Below, piece after piece: positions 7,651-15,710 of a stretch of DNA of 64,000 nucleotides. The notes beneath the pieces are model-generated. The model was given only the letters and a program-made list of their open reading frames with translations. It did not search any database and had not been told where the DNA came from. The stretch lies in NCBI GenBank assembly GCA_017514685.1, contig JAFWJN010000025.1, forward strand, positions 31,251-95,250, written 5' to 3'. Position 1 is the first letter of the stretch. Each line of letters starts with the position of its first letter. The translations under genes were made by a program, and so were the position numbers. This DNA is from Clostridia bacterium. GTDB lineage: Bacteria > Bacillota > Clostridia > Christensenellales > CAG-138.

Positions 7651-10203
7651 TTATATTACCGTTGACTGAAAGATATGCTTTCCGCTGCCAACGGTTTCTG
7701 CTTTTCCGTCCGGAAGAATAATCTCGCAGGTCGTTCCCATAGGTACAACCGCTTCCAGGGTGAAAGTCTTATCTTCGAAGCGCCAAGATGATTTCGCAAG
7801 ACCATAAGGTGTTCTAACAGAAGCTTCAGCCCTGGTCAGCCCGCCGCCCGGGATGGGCTTAATGCGGAAGCTCCGGTAACCGGGTTCTAAAGGTTCAAGT
7901 CCGGCGAGCCTGCGGTACAGGAAATCGCCGACAGCACCGGAGGCGTAATGGTTATAGGAGATCATTGCATCGGTGCCGTCGTTCCCAATCGGACAGACAC
8001 CGTTTTCATCCAGACCGTCCCACCGTTCCCAGATGGTCGTTGCGCCTTGCCTGACTTCATATAGCCAGGAAGGGCATTCCGTATTCAGCAGCATCCGGTA
8101 AGCATCGTCCACATGCCCGTTGTCAGCCAAAGCGAACAGAATGTAGGGAGTGCCGGGGAAGCCGGTTCCGATCCGGTAACCATTATTCTTGACCAGCCGG
8201 GCAAGATTGTCCGCTGCCTTCTGCATTGTATCATTCCGGAACATATGGAAATACAGCGGGAGGACATAAGCGGTCTGGAATTCTTCATTCAGTTTGCCGT
8301 TTCCGTCTGTCAGCAGACTCTCGTAAGCATCCGCGACCTTTGCGGCAAGCTTTTGATACTCTGCAGCTTCGTCCGCTTTACCGAGAATTCCCGCAACCTT
8401 GGCAACGGTAGCGCTCGTGTTGTGCAGACTGGCGGTTGCAGTCCATTTGCTGCGCTTCTGCCATTGGGACATTTGCGGAACATCCGGCGCCACCCAGTCT
8501 CCGAAATGAAAGACGGAAGGTGTATGCCACAGATACCGGTGTTTACCGAATCCGATCAGGTTCGCCCAGAATTTGCAGGCACGGACGTATTTTTTCATCA
8601 TGGAATAGTTTTGTTCCAGGATGGAACGGTCGCCCGTAGCCCGGTAAAGCGCCCACGGAACCAGAACGCAGGCATCGCCCCACCAGTCGATTGCCATTTC
8701 GGGCATCGTGGCAGGGAAGCCGTATCCGTTGACAGGAACGGTGTTCGGCAGTCCGCCGCCTTTCCGCTGTTCGGCGCGTACATCGCAAAGCCATTTATCA
8801 AGAAAACGGCGCATGTCAAAGTTGAAGCATGCAGTCGGACCGAACACTGCAATATCGCCGGTCCAGCCCATCCGTTCATCGCGCTGGGGACAGTCAGTCG
8901 GGATGTCCACAATGTTTGATTTCGCACCCCACTGAATATTACTCTGCAGCTGATTCAGCAGTTCGTTTGAACAGGAGAAGGAGCCGATCTCATCCATATC
9001 GGAATATAAGGCAACCGCCTCAATTTCAAGATCCTTTTCATCCACCCCTTCAACGGAAGCGTAGCGGAACCCCATGTACGTAAGACACGGCATATAGGTC
9101 TGAAGCCCTTCCTTGCAGGTATAGGTGGCAGTTGCTTTTGCGGTACGCAGAAAAATCGTATTCAAAGTACCGTCAGGATTGAGGATCTCTGCATGACGGA
9201 CGGTTACGACCTGCCCGGCTGTCCCGTTCAGTTTCAGAGAGACGACACCGGCGAGGTTCTGTCCGAAATCATAAATCAATTCGTTTCCGATTTTGCTGCA
9301 GGAGACCGGCTTGAACCGTTCCTTTGCCCGGACGGGAGCACCGGTTTCCGCATAAATTCTGGGATTTACGCGAAGCGTTTCTTTTGTGGCGTTTCGCCAT
9401 GCGATGTTTCCGGAATCGATGGTTGCATCATACGTTTCACCATCGTACAGGTCAGCCATACGATAAGGTCCGTCTTCACTGACCATCCAGTTGGTATCCG
9501 TGCCGATGACTTCCGTCGTGCCGTCCTGATAATTCAGATGAATCTCCGCAAGGAGAGCCTGACGGTCTGCAGCGTAGCGATTGATGCGCGTAAAGACGAA
9601 TGATCCGACCGCCCAGCCGCCGGCGACGGTAAAGATCAACTCGTTGTTCCCGGATAACTGATCTGTGATATTGTAAGTCTGATACTGGAGATTGGAAGGG
9701 TATGAAGTGAACCCGGGGGCAAAGAAACGATTGCCAATCTTCTCGCCGTTCAGGGAAACTTCATAGACACCCATCGCTGTCGCATAAAGTTTTGCCGATG
9801 CAACCGGCTTTTTCAGCTGGAACTGCCGCTTAAAAACCATAGGAACCGGAGAAACTTTCTTTTCTGTGAAAGTATAAGCGGAATCGCTGATCCACTCGGC
9901 AGTCCACGGCTCATCCATCCGGCCTGTTTCAAATGACAGGGAAGCAGTTGCTTCTTCGCCTTCGGAATCAAGAACGGACAGAGAGGCATGATAAACGGTA
10001 TATGGTTTTAAAGCCTTGCCAAGGTAGGGAACAGCAATCTGGGCAGACGCGTCGATTGTCTCATCATTCACAGACAGAACAGCCTTCCGGATAGATACAT
10101 TTGACCGGTCGCTTTCGGAAATGAATGAAAAAACAGGATTCTTTTCGTCGGTTACGCAACCGGCTGACAGCCCCTGGCAGCGAAAATCAGCAATACTGAG
10201 CAT
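7651..10203 (-). CDS. Alpha-L-rhamnosidase, GH78
   Basis: 850 residues with the full GH78 layout: N-terminal beta domains (the jelly-roll part includes KLYATAMGVYEVSLNG), a central (alpha/alpha)6 barrel and a C-terminal beta domain. The signature TDCPQRDERMGWTGD, which carries the catalytic acid region, is intact, as is MAIDWWGDA. There is no signal peptide or membrane segment, so it should act in the cytoplasm on rhamnosides that have been imported, releasing L-rhamnose for RhaA. The ribosome site GGAGG lies about eight bases before the start. It is between the GH43 gene and rhaB on the same strand; product and pathway fit one another exactly. Confidence 0.94.
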   Translation of the reverse strand: MLSIADFRCQGLSAGCVTDEKNPVFSFISESDRSNVSIRKAVLSVNDETIDASAQIAVPYLGKALKPYTVYHASLSVLDSEGEEATASLSFETGRMDEPWTAEWISDSAYTFTEKKVSPVPMVFKRQFQLKKPVASAKLYATAMGVYEVSLNGEKIGNRFFAPGFTSYPSNLQYQTYNITDQLSGNNELIFTVAGGWAVGSFVFTRINRYAADRQALLAEIHLNYQDGTTEVIGTDTNWMVSEDGPYRMADLYDGETYDATIDSGNIAWRNATKETLRVNPRIYAETGAPVRAKERFKPVSCSKIGNELIYDFGQNLAGVVSLKLNGTAGQVVTVRHAEILNPDGTLNTIFLRTAKATATYTCKEGLQTYMPCLTYMGFRYASVEGVDEKDLEIEAVALYSDMDEIGSFSCSNELLNQLQSNIQWGAKSNIVDIPTDCPQRDERMGWTGDIAVFGPTACFNFDMRRFLDKWLCDVRAEQRKGGGLPNTVPVNGYGFPATMPEMAIDWWGDACVLVPWALYRATGDRSILEQNYSMMKKYVRACKFWANLIGFGKHRYLWHTPSVFHFGDWVAPDVPQMSQWQKRSKWTATASLHNTSATVAKVAGILGKADEAAEYQKLAAKVADAYESLLTDGNGKLNEEFQTAYVLPLYFHMFRNDTMQKAADNLARLVKNNGYRIGTGFPGTPYILFALADNGHVDDAYRMLLNTECPSWLYEVRQGATTIWERWDGLDENGVCPIGNDGTDAMISYNHYASGAVGDFLYRRLAGLEPLEPGYRSFRIKPIPGGGLTRAEASVRTPYGLAKSSWRFEDKTFTLEAVVPMGTTCEIILPDGKAETVGSGKHIFQSTVI

Positions 10204-10287
10204 TTAACTTCCTCCATAATATCGTTTCATTAGTTGTAGATTTCAAATCCATAATCTGAAAAAATATCAGGTCCGGGTTTGGAATCT

Positions 10288-11754
10288 TTATGCGAGATCG
10301 AAAGCTGTAAAATCGAATGTTCCGCCTTTTCCTTCAACAGAGAAATACAGCGCTTCCTTCTTACCGAGACCTGCCGGCAGTTTGCCTGTGAACACCTTCG
10401 GTTCAAGTGCGGTTTCAACCGGAATCCTGCAGATGATCTCACCATTTTCCTGAGTCCGTACCGTCACAGCGCATCCGTTGCCATAGCCTTGCAAATGAAC
10501 CGCTACCGTTTCGGTTTCAGACAGATCAAAGTACTTAAAGCCGACGGTGCAATCGGTACAGAAATTGGAAACATACTGATCTTCACCTTCTTCACGGTCT
10601 TTGCCGTGCTGCGTCAGGAACGGATTGTCAGCTTTCCGGTATTTGAGCATCGACATAAACCGCGTACCGCTCTTGCCATAAACGTTGCAAGCGATATAGG
10701 TGGGATAGGTTCCCTTGCCGGAAAGAGGCTCGTTGTTCAATCCGCAGGATGTCATTTCCGCCTGATAGAATTTGCCGTCTTCAAAGCGGATATGCTCGGC
10801 ACATGCCTGGCGGGAAGACTGCTTGCGGTTGCTGTGACGATGATAGAAGATATAGTACTTACCGCCGATTTCAATCAGGGAACCGTGCGTATTGCCGGTG
10901 CACATTCTTGCGTGATTCGGATCGGGAACACCCGGCAGACCGATATCTCCGCAGGAGACCAGAATTCCGCCGTACTCGAATCCATGATCGGGATAATCGG
11001 AAACGGCATAGCAGAGGTTGTGACTGTTCAGAGAACTGTAAATGAAATAGTATTTGCCGTTGAATTTACGCATGGAGGATGCTTCGCCGAAAGGCTGCTG
11101 CTCATACGCGGTGCCCTTTGCTTCTTCGCCGGTCAGCACACCGATGTAGCGGAGCTCATCGCCTGAAAGAACAGTCAGCATGTCTTTGGAATCGAGTTCA
11201 AAGAACATCGGACCTTTTTTTGTCGGCTGAGAGCCATCGAGAAGGATCGGATTGCCTCCGAACGCGAAACCGGTGTAGAGATAGAGGCGACCGTCATCAT
11301 CCTTCAGACAACCGGGGTCAAACTGAAAAGGTTCGCCGCGTTTTCCAATCGGAGTACCGTCCTGATACTTGACATAGCCGTAAAATTCGTATTTTCCAGC
11401 GGGTTCATCACATACCGCTACGGAAATCATCTTGGTTCCGCCCATGAAATAATAGAGATAATAGCGCCCGTCATCACCGACTACCATATCCGGAGCGGCC
11501 AGCCCGTTCGTGACGCGAATCCGCGGAGCCGCCGGATCCTGTTCCCGCTTATAGATACAGCCGTGATAGGTCCAGTTTCCAAGATCATCAACCGGTGCGG
11601 ACCAGCAAACATAATCTCCAAGGCAGAAGTTAATGCCGTTAAAAAGGTCATGAGAGCCGTAGACATAGACTCTGCCGTTCACAATGTGCGGTTCAGCATC
11701 CGGTACGTATTCCCAACTCGGAAGATATGGGTTGTAGGCCTGTTTGGTTTTCAT
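10288..11754 (-). CDS. GH43-type glycoside hydrolase with C-terminal beta-sandwich
   Basis: 488 residues. The first 310 or so form a five-bladed beta-propeller of the GH43 type: WEYVPDAEPHIVNGRVYVYG carries the candidate base Asp19, GLAAPDMVVG carries Asp89 and EASSMRKFNGKYYF carries the candidate acid Glu224. The last 130 residues look like a CBM6-type beta-sandwich (YFDLSETETVAVHLQGYG). GH43 enzymes usually remove arabinose or xylose from plant polysaccharides. Here, in a rhamnose operon and without a signal peptide, it may trim side groups from imported pectin-derived oligosaccharides. That role is inferred from context. Start ATG has a GGAG site. Confidence 0.85.
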   Translation of the reverse strand: MKTKQAYNPYLPSWEYVPDAEPHIVNGRVYVYGSHDLFNGINFCLGDYVCWSAPVDDLGNWTYHGCIYKREQDPAAPRIRVTNGLAAPDMVVGDDGRYYLYYFMGGTKMISVAVCDEPAGKYEFYGYVKYQDGTPIGKRGEPFQFDPGCLKDDDGRLYLYTGFAFGGNPILLDGSQPTKKGPMFFELDSKDMLTVLSGDELRYIGVLTGEEAKGTAYEQQPFGEASSMRKFNGKYYFIYSSLNSHNLCYAVSDYPDHGFEYGGILVSCGDIGLPGVPDPNHARMCTGNTHGSLIEIGGKYYIFYHRHSNRKQSSRQACAEHIRFEDGKFYQAEMTSCGLNNEPLSGKGTYPTYIACNVYGKSGTRFMSMLKYRKADNPFLTQHGKDREEGEDQYVSNFCTDCTVGFKYFDLSETETVAVHLQGYGNGCAVTVRTQENGEIICRIPVETALEPKVFTGKLPAGLGKKEALYFSVEGKGGTFDFTAFDLA

Positions 11755-11790
11755 GATGACTCCTTTCGCGTTCTATGGATTCATTTAGAA

Positions 11791-13335
11791 TTATAAAAGA
11801 TTGTTTCTCAGAAAATAAGAGGGAGAGCAGCTCCAGGCATGACAGTAGCTGTTTACAATCGTTCCGCCATAGGGGGAAGCGTCAGGGTCTTCGGGATTCC
11901 AGATTTCCCAGAACGTATCCGCGTTTTGCTGAATCATTCCGCCCCAGTAAAACTTCAGATGCTGCAGAGCGGCCTCTTTCTCACCGGCTGTCAGAAGCGC
12001 TTCCAGATAATAGTGATGAATGTAGGGTGAAACAAGCGGGACTTCTGCAGGAAGCACGAGAAGGGCATGCTTTGCTTCTTCTTGAGTCAAAACGCCTCCG
12101 AGCGTCAGCCAGATGCGGGCAGCGGACGAATCCTGAATACCGGAAGAAATTGCTCCGTTGGTGCTGTCCCAGAAACGGGCACGCGCTCCTGCACGACCTA
12201 ATTCCTGAGCTTTTGCAAAAGCTTTTTCCCGATCAGCATCCTGTGCCTTTCTGGCCAGATAACGTCCGTATGAAAGTGTGTACAGGAAAAGACCCTGCAT
12301 GCATGCGGATTTTTCATGGTTTGGCGCCCAGTCGATAAACGCAGCTTCTATATCCTCTGCGGAAACGATCCCGTCGGTATCGCAGGCGGCGACAGCACGG
12401 TCAAGCTGAAAAACAGCAGTCTCGTATAGATCGTGAAGAGCTTCCCGATCATCGCTGTGGGCGATATATTCCGCCAGAGCAACCGGATACAGCAGGGCAT
12501 AATCTGAAAACCAGGTATCGTCAGCAACTGCTTCTCCGTCTGTAAAAAGGCAGGCGGAGACCCGGTCGTCGGGGAAACGCGTTCCTGCGAAAAGATACAA
12601 ACAGCGCCGGACGGAGTTCAGGTCGTTAAAGGTCGCATAATTAGCAAGTGCTTCCAGACGAAGGTCGCCCAGCCATAAACGGCGGTCGCGTTTGGGACCG
12701 TCTTCAAACACTTCCTGCATGCATTCGGAAAGCGTTTTGACAGATACGGCATCGATTCTGCTGAGCATAGAATCCTCGAATGAAACATCCGGAACAGCTG
12801 ACAGATCTACTGCGGAAACGGCATCCAGGGACAGGTCGTTTATCCGGACACTGAACTTGCGTGAGGTGTCAAGAACGGTCAGTTTCAGAAAACGGAATGC
12901 ATATCTGCGGGGAAGACGAAGCGAAGCGGGCAGTTTGTCAACGTGCAGATACTCCTGCTGAATCCAGCTTTTGGAAATCCATCCGTGATAGTTTTCTTCG
13001 CTTTCATACAGCTCGCTTTCGCGCTCAGCAAACTGCAGGCGGATATAAGCCGGAGCATCCGGATGACTGCCGGTAAAAGAAAGGGCAAGCGTCACGTATC
13101 CGACCCAGTGCGTTCCGAAATCATAACAGATATGCGAGCCGGGGCCGAGTGAAAGTGAAAAGGAAGCATCTAAATCAACCGGTGTATTGGCGGTACCGGA
13201 AGACTCGGAAAGAAAAAAAGCGGCCTTCGGAGATACCTCGGTATGTTTCAGAACCGGAAGAAACGACTGCGCTTTTGCAAGCAGCAGAGGATCGTTTTTC
13301 GGTTCGAAATTTTCAATAATGGTATAACGTTCCAT
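11791..13335 (-). CDS. GH78-like alpha-L-rhamnosidase, short form
   Basis: 514 residues from ATG 13335, which has GGAG four bases upstream; an in-frame longer form adds 25 residues that do not look like protein of this family and would cover the promoter. The middle has EDGPKRDRRLWLGDLRLEA, the counterpart of the TDCPQRDER-GWTGD signature of the larger GH78 enzyme in this operon, followed by a six-hairpin barrel up to YCHAWSCSPSYFL. The N-terminus carries one beta domain instead of several, so it is a compact GH78-related enzyme. It is the first gene of the operon and has no signal peptide. Rhamnosidase activity is likely; the preferred linkage is unknown. Confidence 0.8.
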   Translation of the reverse strand: MERYTIIENFEPKNDPLLLAKAQSFLPVLKHTEVSPKAAFFLSESSGTANTPVDLDASFSLSLGPGSHICYDFGTHWVGYVTLALSFTGSHPDAPAYIRLQFAERESELYESEENYHGWISKSWIQQEYLHVDKLPASLRLPRRYAFRFLKLTVLDTSRKFSVRINDLSLDAVSAVDLSAVPDVSFEDSMLSRIDAVSVKTLSECMQEVFEDGPKRDRRLWLGDLRLEALANYATFNDLNSVRRCLYLFAGTRFPDDRVSACLFTDGEAVADDTWFSDYALLYPVALAEYIAHSDDREALHDLYETAVFQLDRAVAACDTDGIVSAEDIEAAFIDWAPNHEKSACMQGLFLYTLSYGRYLARKAQDADREKAFAKAQELGRAGARARFWDSTNGAISSGIQDSSAARIWLTLGGVLTQEEAKHALLVLPAEVPLVSPYIHHYYLEALLTAGEKEAALQHLKFYWGGMIQQNADTFWEIWNPEDPDASPYGGTIVNSYCHAWSCSPSYFLRNNLL

Positions 13336-13368
13336 ATGACTCCAAATTACAGGTTCTTTACATAATTT

Positions 13369-13377
13369 ATTATAACA
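13369..13377 (-). promoter_or_regulatory. Extended -10 element of the rhamnose operon
   Basis: On the minus strand TGTTATAAT (TGn plus a perfect TATAAT) about 35 bp before the first gene of the operon. No good -35 is seen, which fits a promoter needing an activator. No AraC or DeoR-type regulator gene is nearby. Confidence 0.55.
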
Positions 13378-13440
13378 AAGCGTCAGGCAAAAAGACACAT
13401 GCTTGCGCAATCGGGCGATTTTAAAGCGTGAACGGTCAGC

Positions 13441-13471
13441 AAAGAAAAACGGCAGATATCGGAAACTGCCG
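13441..13471 (-). terminator. Terminator of the LytTR two-component operon
   Basis: Stem 13450-13455 / 13466-13471 (CGGCAG / CTGCCG). On the minus strand it is followed by TTTTTCTTT, 14 bases after the kinase stop. Confidence 0.75.
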
Positions 13472-13484
13472 GAGCACAGAAAAT

Positions 13485-14807
13485 TCAGTTCATTTTTAGG
13501 GGAATCAGAATATCAAGGCCGAACCAACCGTCTTCACCGGTAATGGATATCGTTCCGCCGTATTTTTCAACGGTAGAACGGATGGATTTCAGCCCATAAC
13601 CATGATAACGCTTATCGGGTTTGGTGGTTTCAGGCAGGATTCCGTCAATATACGGACCGGCCTCATACCTGTTCTTGATACGGATGCTGAGAAAACCCTT
13701 CTGACGGGAGACCGAGAGAAGAATAAGGCGCTGCTCCGGGTCCTTGACCTGCACGACGGCTTCTATCGCATTATCGATCGCGTTGCCGAACAAAGCCGAC
13801 AGATCCATGACATCCATAAAATCGAGGGAATGACCGTCGGCAACAACCGTCAGAGTAATTCCCGATGCCTGGCAGGTCAGACTTTTTCCAGTCAGGATCG
13901 TATCGAGAACAGCATTGCCTGTTTTATTCTGCGCTTCAAAGGCACGGATTTCCTGTTCCATACGATCCAGATACTCGAGCTTTTGTCCCGAACCGACTTC
14001 AGAGCGGAGGATCGCAATCTGATGTTTCAGATCATGATATTTCTGGTTGATCAGATCGACTGTTTCCTGACGGACCCGGTAGTTTTCATATTGCTGGTCG
14101 AGAATGTGCTGCAAGGCATCGCGTTCGGTTCTGGTATACAGATCGCATTGATGCAGATGGAACGCAAACAGAACCGATGCTCCGCCGAGGTACACGATGG
14201 TACGGGTCATGAAGACCTGCGATTGGGTTCTTGCTGTGAACGGAGTATCAAGAAGAGTGTAACTCAGGGAACTGAGAATATAAATAGCGAGTGCGACAAA
14301 AACGGTCATCAGTGCATACCAGAGCGGAACCCGCATGTCGGCAATTTCATTCCGGTGCAGTCTTTCAAGAACCCATGACAGCACGATTATGATGCCTCCG
14401 AGCAGGAGCATTGCGAAGAATTCCCACTCACGTGTCTGCAAAAAAGGAAAATGGTTCATATAGAACCAGTAAATCTGCCAGGCAAAGGATACGGCAAATG
14501 CACCGATAATAAATGCGCGGGCACAATAATATACTTTGTTCCAGAAAGAAGTATCTGTCAGGATGATAAACGGGAAAAGCGTCCATACGGCAAACAGCGT
14601 CATACCAAGATTGAAAGGCATGCCGCGCAGAGGAGCTATTACACTGTACAAGGCAATCTGGACAGGCAATAGTAATATGGAAATCAGAATGACCCACGCC
14701 TGTTTGATTCTTTTGGGCAGCAGAGCGATAAACAGAATATCGGCGAGCCAGTGGTAAAGTGCTGTCCAGATAAAAGGGATGTCGGTGTCGAAATGAAGCT
14801 GAGTCAT
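13485..14807 (-). CDS. Sensor histidine kinase, AgrC/LytS-like (GHKL)
   Basis: Membrane sensor of a LytTR-type two-component system, 440 residues. About six hydrophobic segments fill the first 210 residues (for example WVILISILLLPVQIALY and YALMTVFVALAIYIL). A coiled linker and the phospho-acceptor motif YHDLKHQIAILR follow, with His262 as the likely site. The ATP-binding domain shows an N box (LFGNAIDNAIEAV) and a G box (GYGLKSIRSTVEKYGG). The layout matches AgrC-type kinases of the HPK10 class, which often sense peptides, but here the ligand is unknown. The start overlaps the stop of the regulator gene upstream by four bases, so they are co-made. Confidence 0.92.
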   Translation of the reverse strand: MTQLHFDTDIPFIWTALYHWLADILFIALLPKRIKQAWVILISILLLPVQIALYSVIAPLRGMPFNLGMTLFAVWTLFPFIILTDTSFWNKVYYCARAFIIGAFAVSFAWQIYWFYMNHFPFLQTREWEFFAMLLLGGIIIVLSWVLERLHRNEIADMRVPLWYALMTVFVALAIYILSSLSYTLLDTPFTARTQSQVFMTRTIVYLGGASVLFAFHLHQCDLYTRTERDALQHILDQQYENYRVRQETVDLINQKYHDLKHQIAILRSEVGSGQKLEYLDRMEQEIRAFEAQNKTGNAVLDTILTGKSLTCQASGITLTVVADGHSLDFMDVMDLSALFGNAIDNAIEAVVQVKDPEQRLILLSVSRQKGFLSIRIKNRYEAGPYIDGILPETTKPDKRYHGYGLKSIRSTVEKYGGTISITGEDGWFGLDILIPLKMN

Positions 14808-15514
14808 GAGCCGACCTCGTTGATATATTGATTCAGGGCGTCCAGAAACAGCTTTTTCTTTGCGCGGCTGACGGGAACGATCTGATTTCCGATGACCGCA
14901 TCGCCGTCCTTGATTCCATCCACATGAGCAAGATTCACAAGATCACCTTTATTGCATCTGAAAAAGGGAAGGTCCTTGAGCGAATCCTCGACTTCTCTCA
15001 TTGCGCCGATCGTGGTGATGTCGCCGTCCCGCATGTGGTAGATCAAGGTATGCCCGTGTACCTCGACATAAAGAAGCTCAGAGGCATCGATCTTTCTGCT
15101 GCCTTGAGACCCGTTGACAAAGAGATAGGTTTTATTGCTGCGCTTGAGACGCTTCAGAATACGGTTGAGGCATTGGGAAAACGCATAATAAGACAGGGGC
15201 TTCAGAATATAATCAAGGGCACCGACCGAATATCCTTCTATGGCAAACTGTGGCATGTTCGTGATAAAGACGATGACGGTTTCCTCGTCGATCTCGCGGA
15301 TTTTTTTTGCGGCAGTCATACCATCCATGTTAGGCATTTCGATATCCATCAGGATAATATCATACTGACCGTGGTACGACTCTAACAGATCAGAGCCGTC
15401 TGAATACATGCTTACGGACAGATCACAACCGGTTTCCTTCTTATATTGCGCAAGGAATTGTTTCAGCTGCTTTTGAAACAGGGCTGTATCCTCTGCAATG
15501 GCGATCCGAATCAT
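14804..15514 (-). CDS. LytTR-family response regulator
   Basis: 236 residues: receiver domain with acidic pocket (AEDTALF) and phospho-acceptor Asp57 in IILMDIEMPNMDGM, then a LytTR DNA-binding domain (from about residue 135; SELLYVEVHGHTLIYHM, LPFFRCNKGDLVNLAHV). LytTR proteins bind pairs of short direct repeats spaced two helical turns apart. Exactly such a pair lies in the divergent intergenic region at 15590-15621, so autoregulation or control of the GH3 operon is expected. The gene has an AGGAGG site and a probable promoter at 15541-15569. It is transcribed before its kinase, an arrangement seen in some AgrC/AgrA-like pairs though not in agr itself. Confidence 0.93.
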   Translation of the reverse strand: MIRIAIAEDTALFQKQLKQFLAQYKKETGCDLSVSMYSDGSDLLESYHGQYDIILMDIEMPNMDGMTAAKKIREIDEETVIVFITNMPQFAIEGYSVGALDYILKPLSYYAFSQCLNRILKRLKRSNKTYLFVNGSQGSRKIDASELLYVEVHGHTLIYHMRDGDITTIGAMREVEDSLKDLPFFRCNKGDLVNLAHVDGIKDGDAVIGNQIVPVSRAKKKLFLDALNQYINEVGS

Positions 15515-15540
15515 AGTGAAATCCTCCTGCTGTTAGTAAA

Positions 15541-15569
15541 AGAATAACATAAAGAACATGCAAAGACAA
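15541..15569 (-). promoter_or_regulatory. Probable promoter of the LytTR two-component operon
   Basis: Minus strand TTGTCT (15569-15564), 17-bp spacer, TATTCT (15546-15541). It lies 27 bp before the regulator start and about 20 bp from the nearer LytTR repeat. Confidence 0.5.
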
Positions 15570-15589
15570 GATAATCTTACCTTCCCTTT

Positions 15590-15621
15590 ACGGTTCATGC
15601 GTCGAAAACGACGGTTCATGC
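15590..15621 (+). promoter_or_regulatory. Tandem LytTR-type binding site
   Basis: The 11-base sequence ACGGTTCATGC occurs twice, at 15590-15600 and 15611-15621, identical and exactly 21 bp apart. This spacing and the GTT core are those of AgrA/LytTR operators. The second copy ends eight bases before the -35 of the GH3 promoter, a normal activator position. Confidence 0.8.
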
Positions 15622-15629
15622 AGATCGTA

Positions 15630-15658
15630 TTGCAGGGAATTTACCGCGTTGTTACAAT
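15630..15658 (+). promoter_or_regulatory. Promoter of the GH3 operon
   Basis: TTGCAG (15630-15635), 17-bp spacer, TACAAT (15653-15658). The predicted 5' leader of about 45 bases holds a perfect 8-bp hairpin (CGATATGG 15667-15674 / CCATATCG 15681-15688) before the ribosome site GAGGAGGAG. Confidence 0.8.
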
Positions 15659-15710
15659 GTATCCGACGATATGGGAGTATCCATATCGAAATCATTAGAG
15701 GAGGAGTAAG

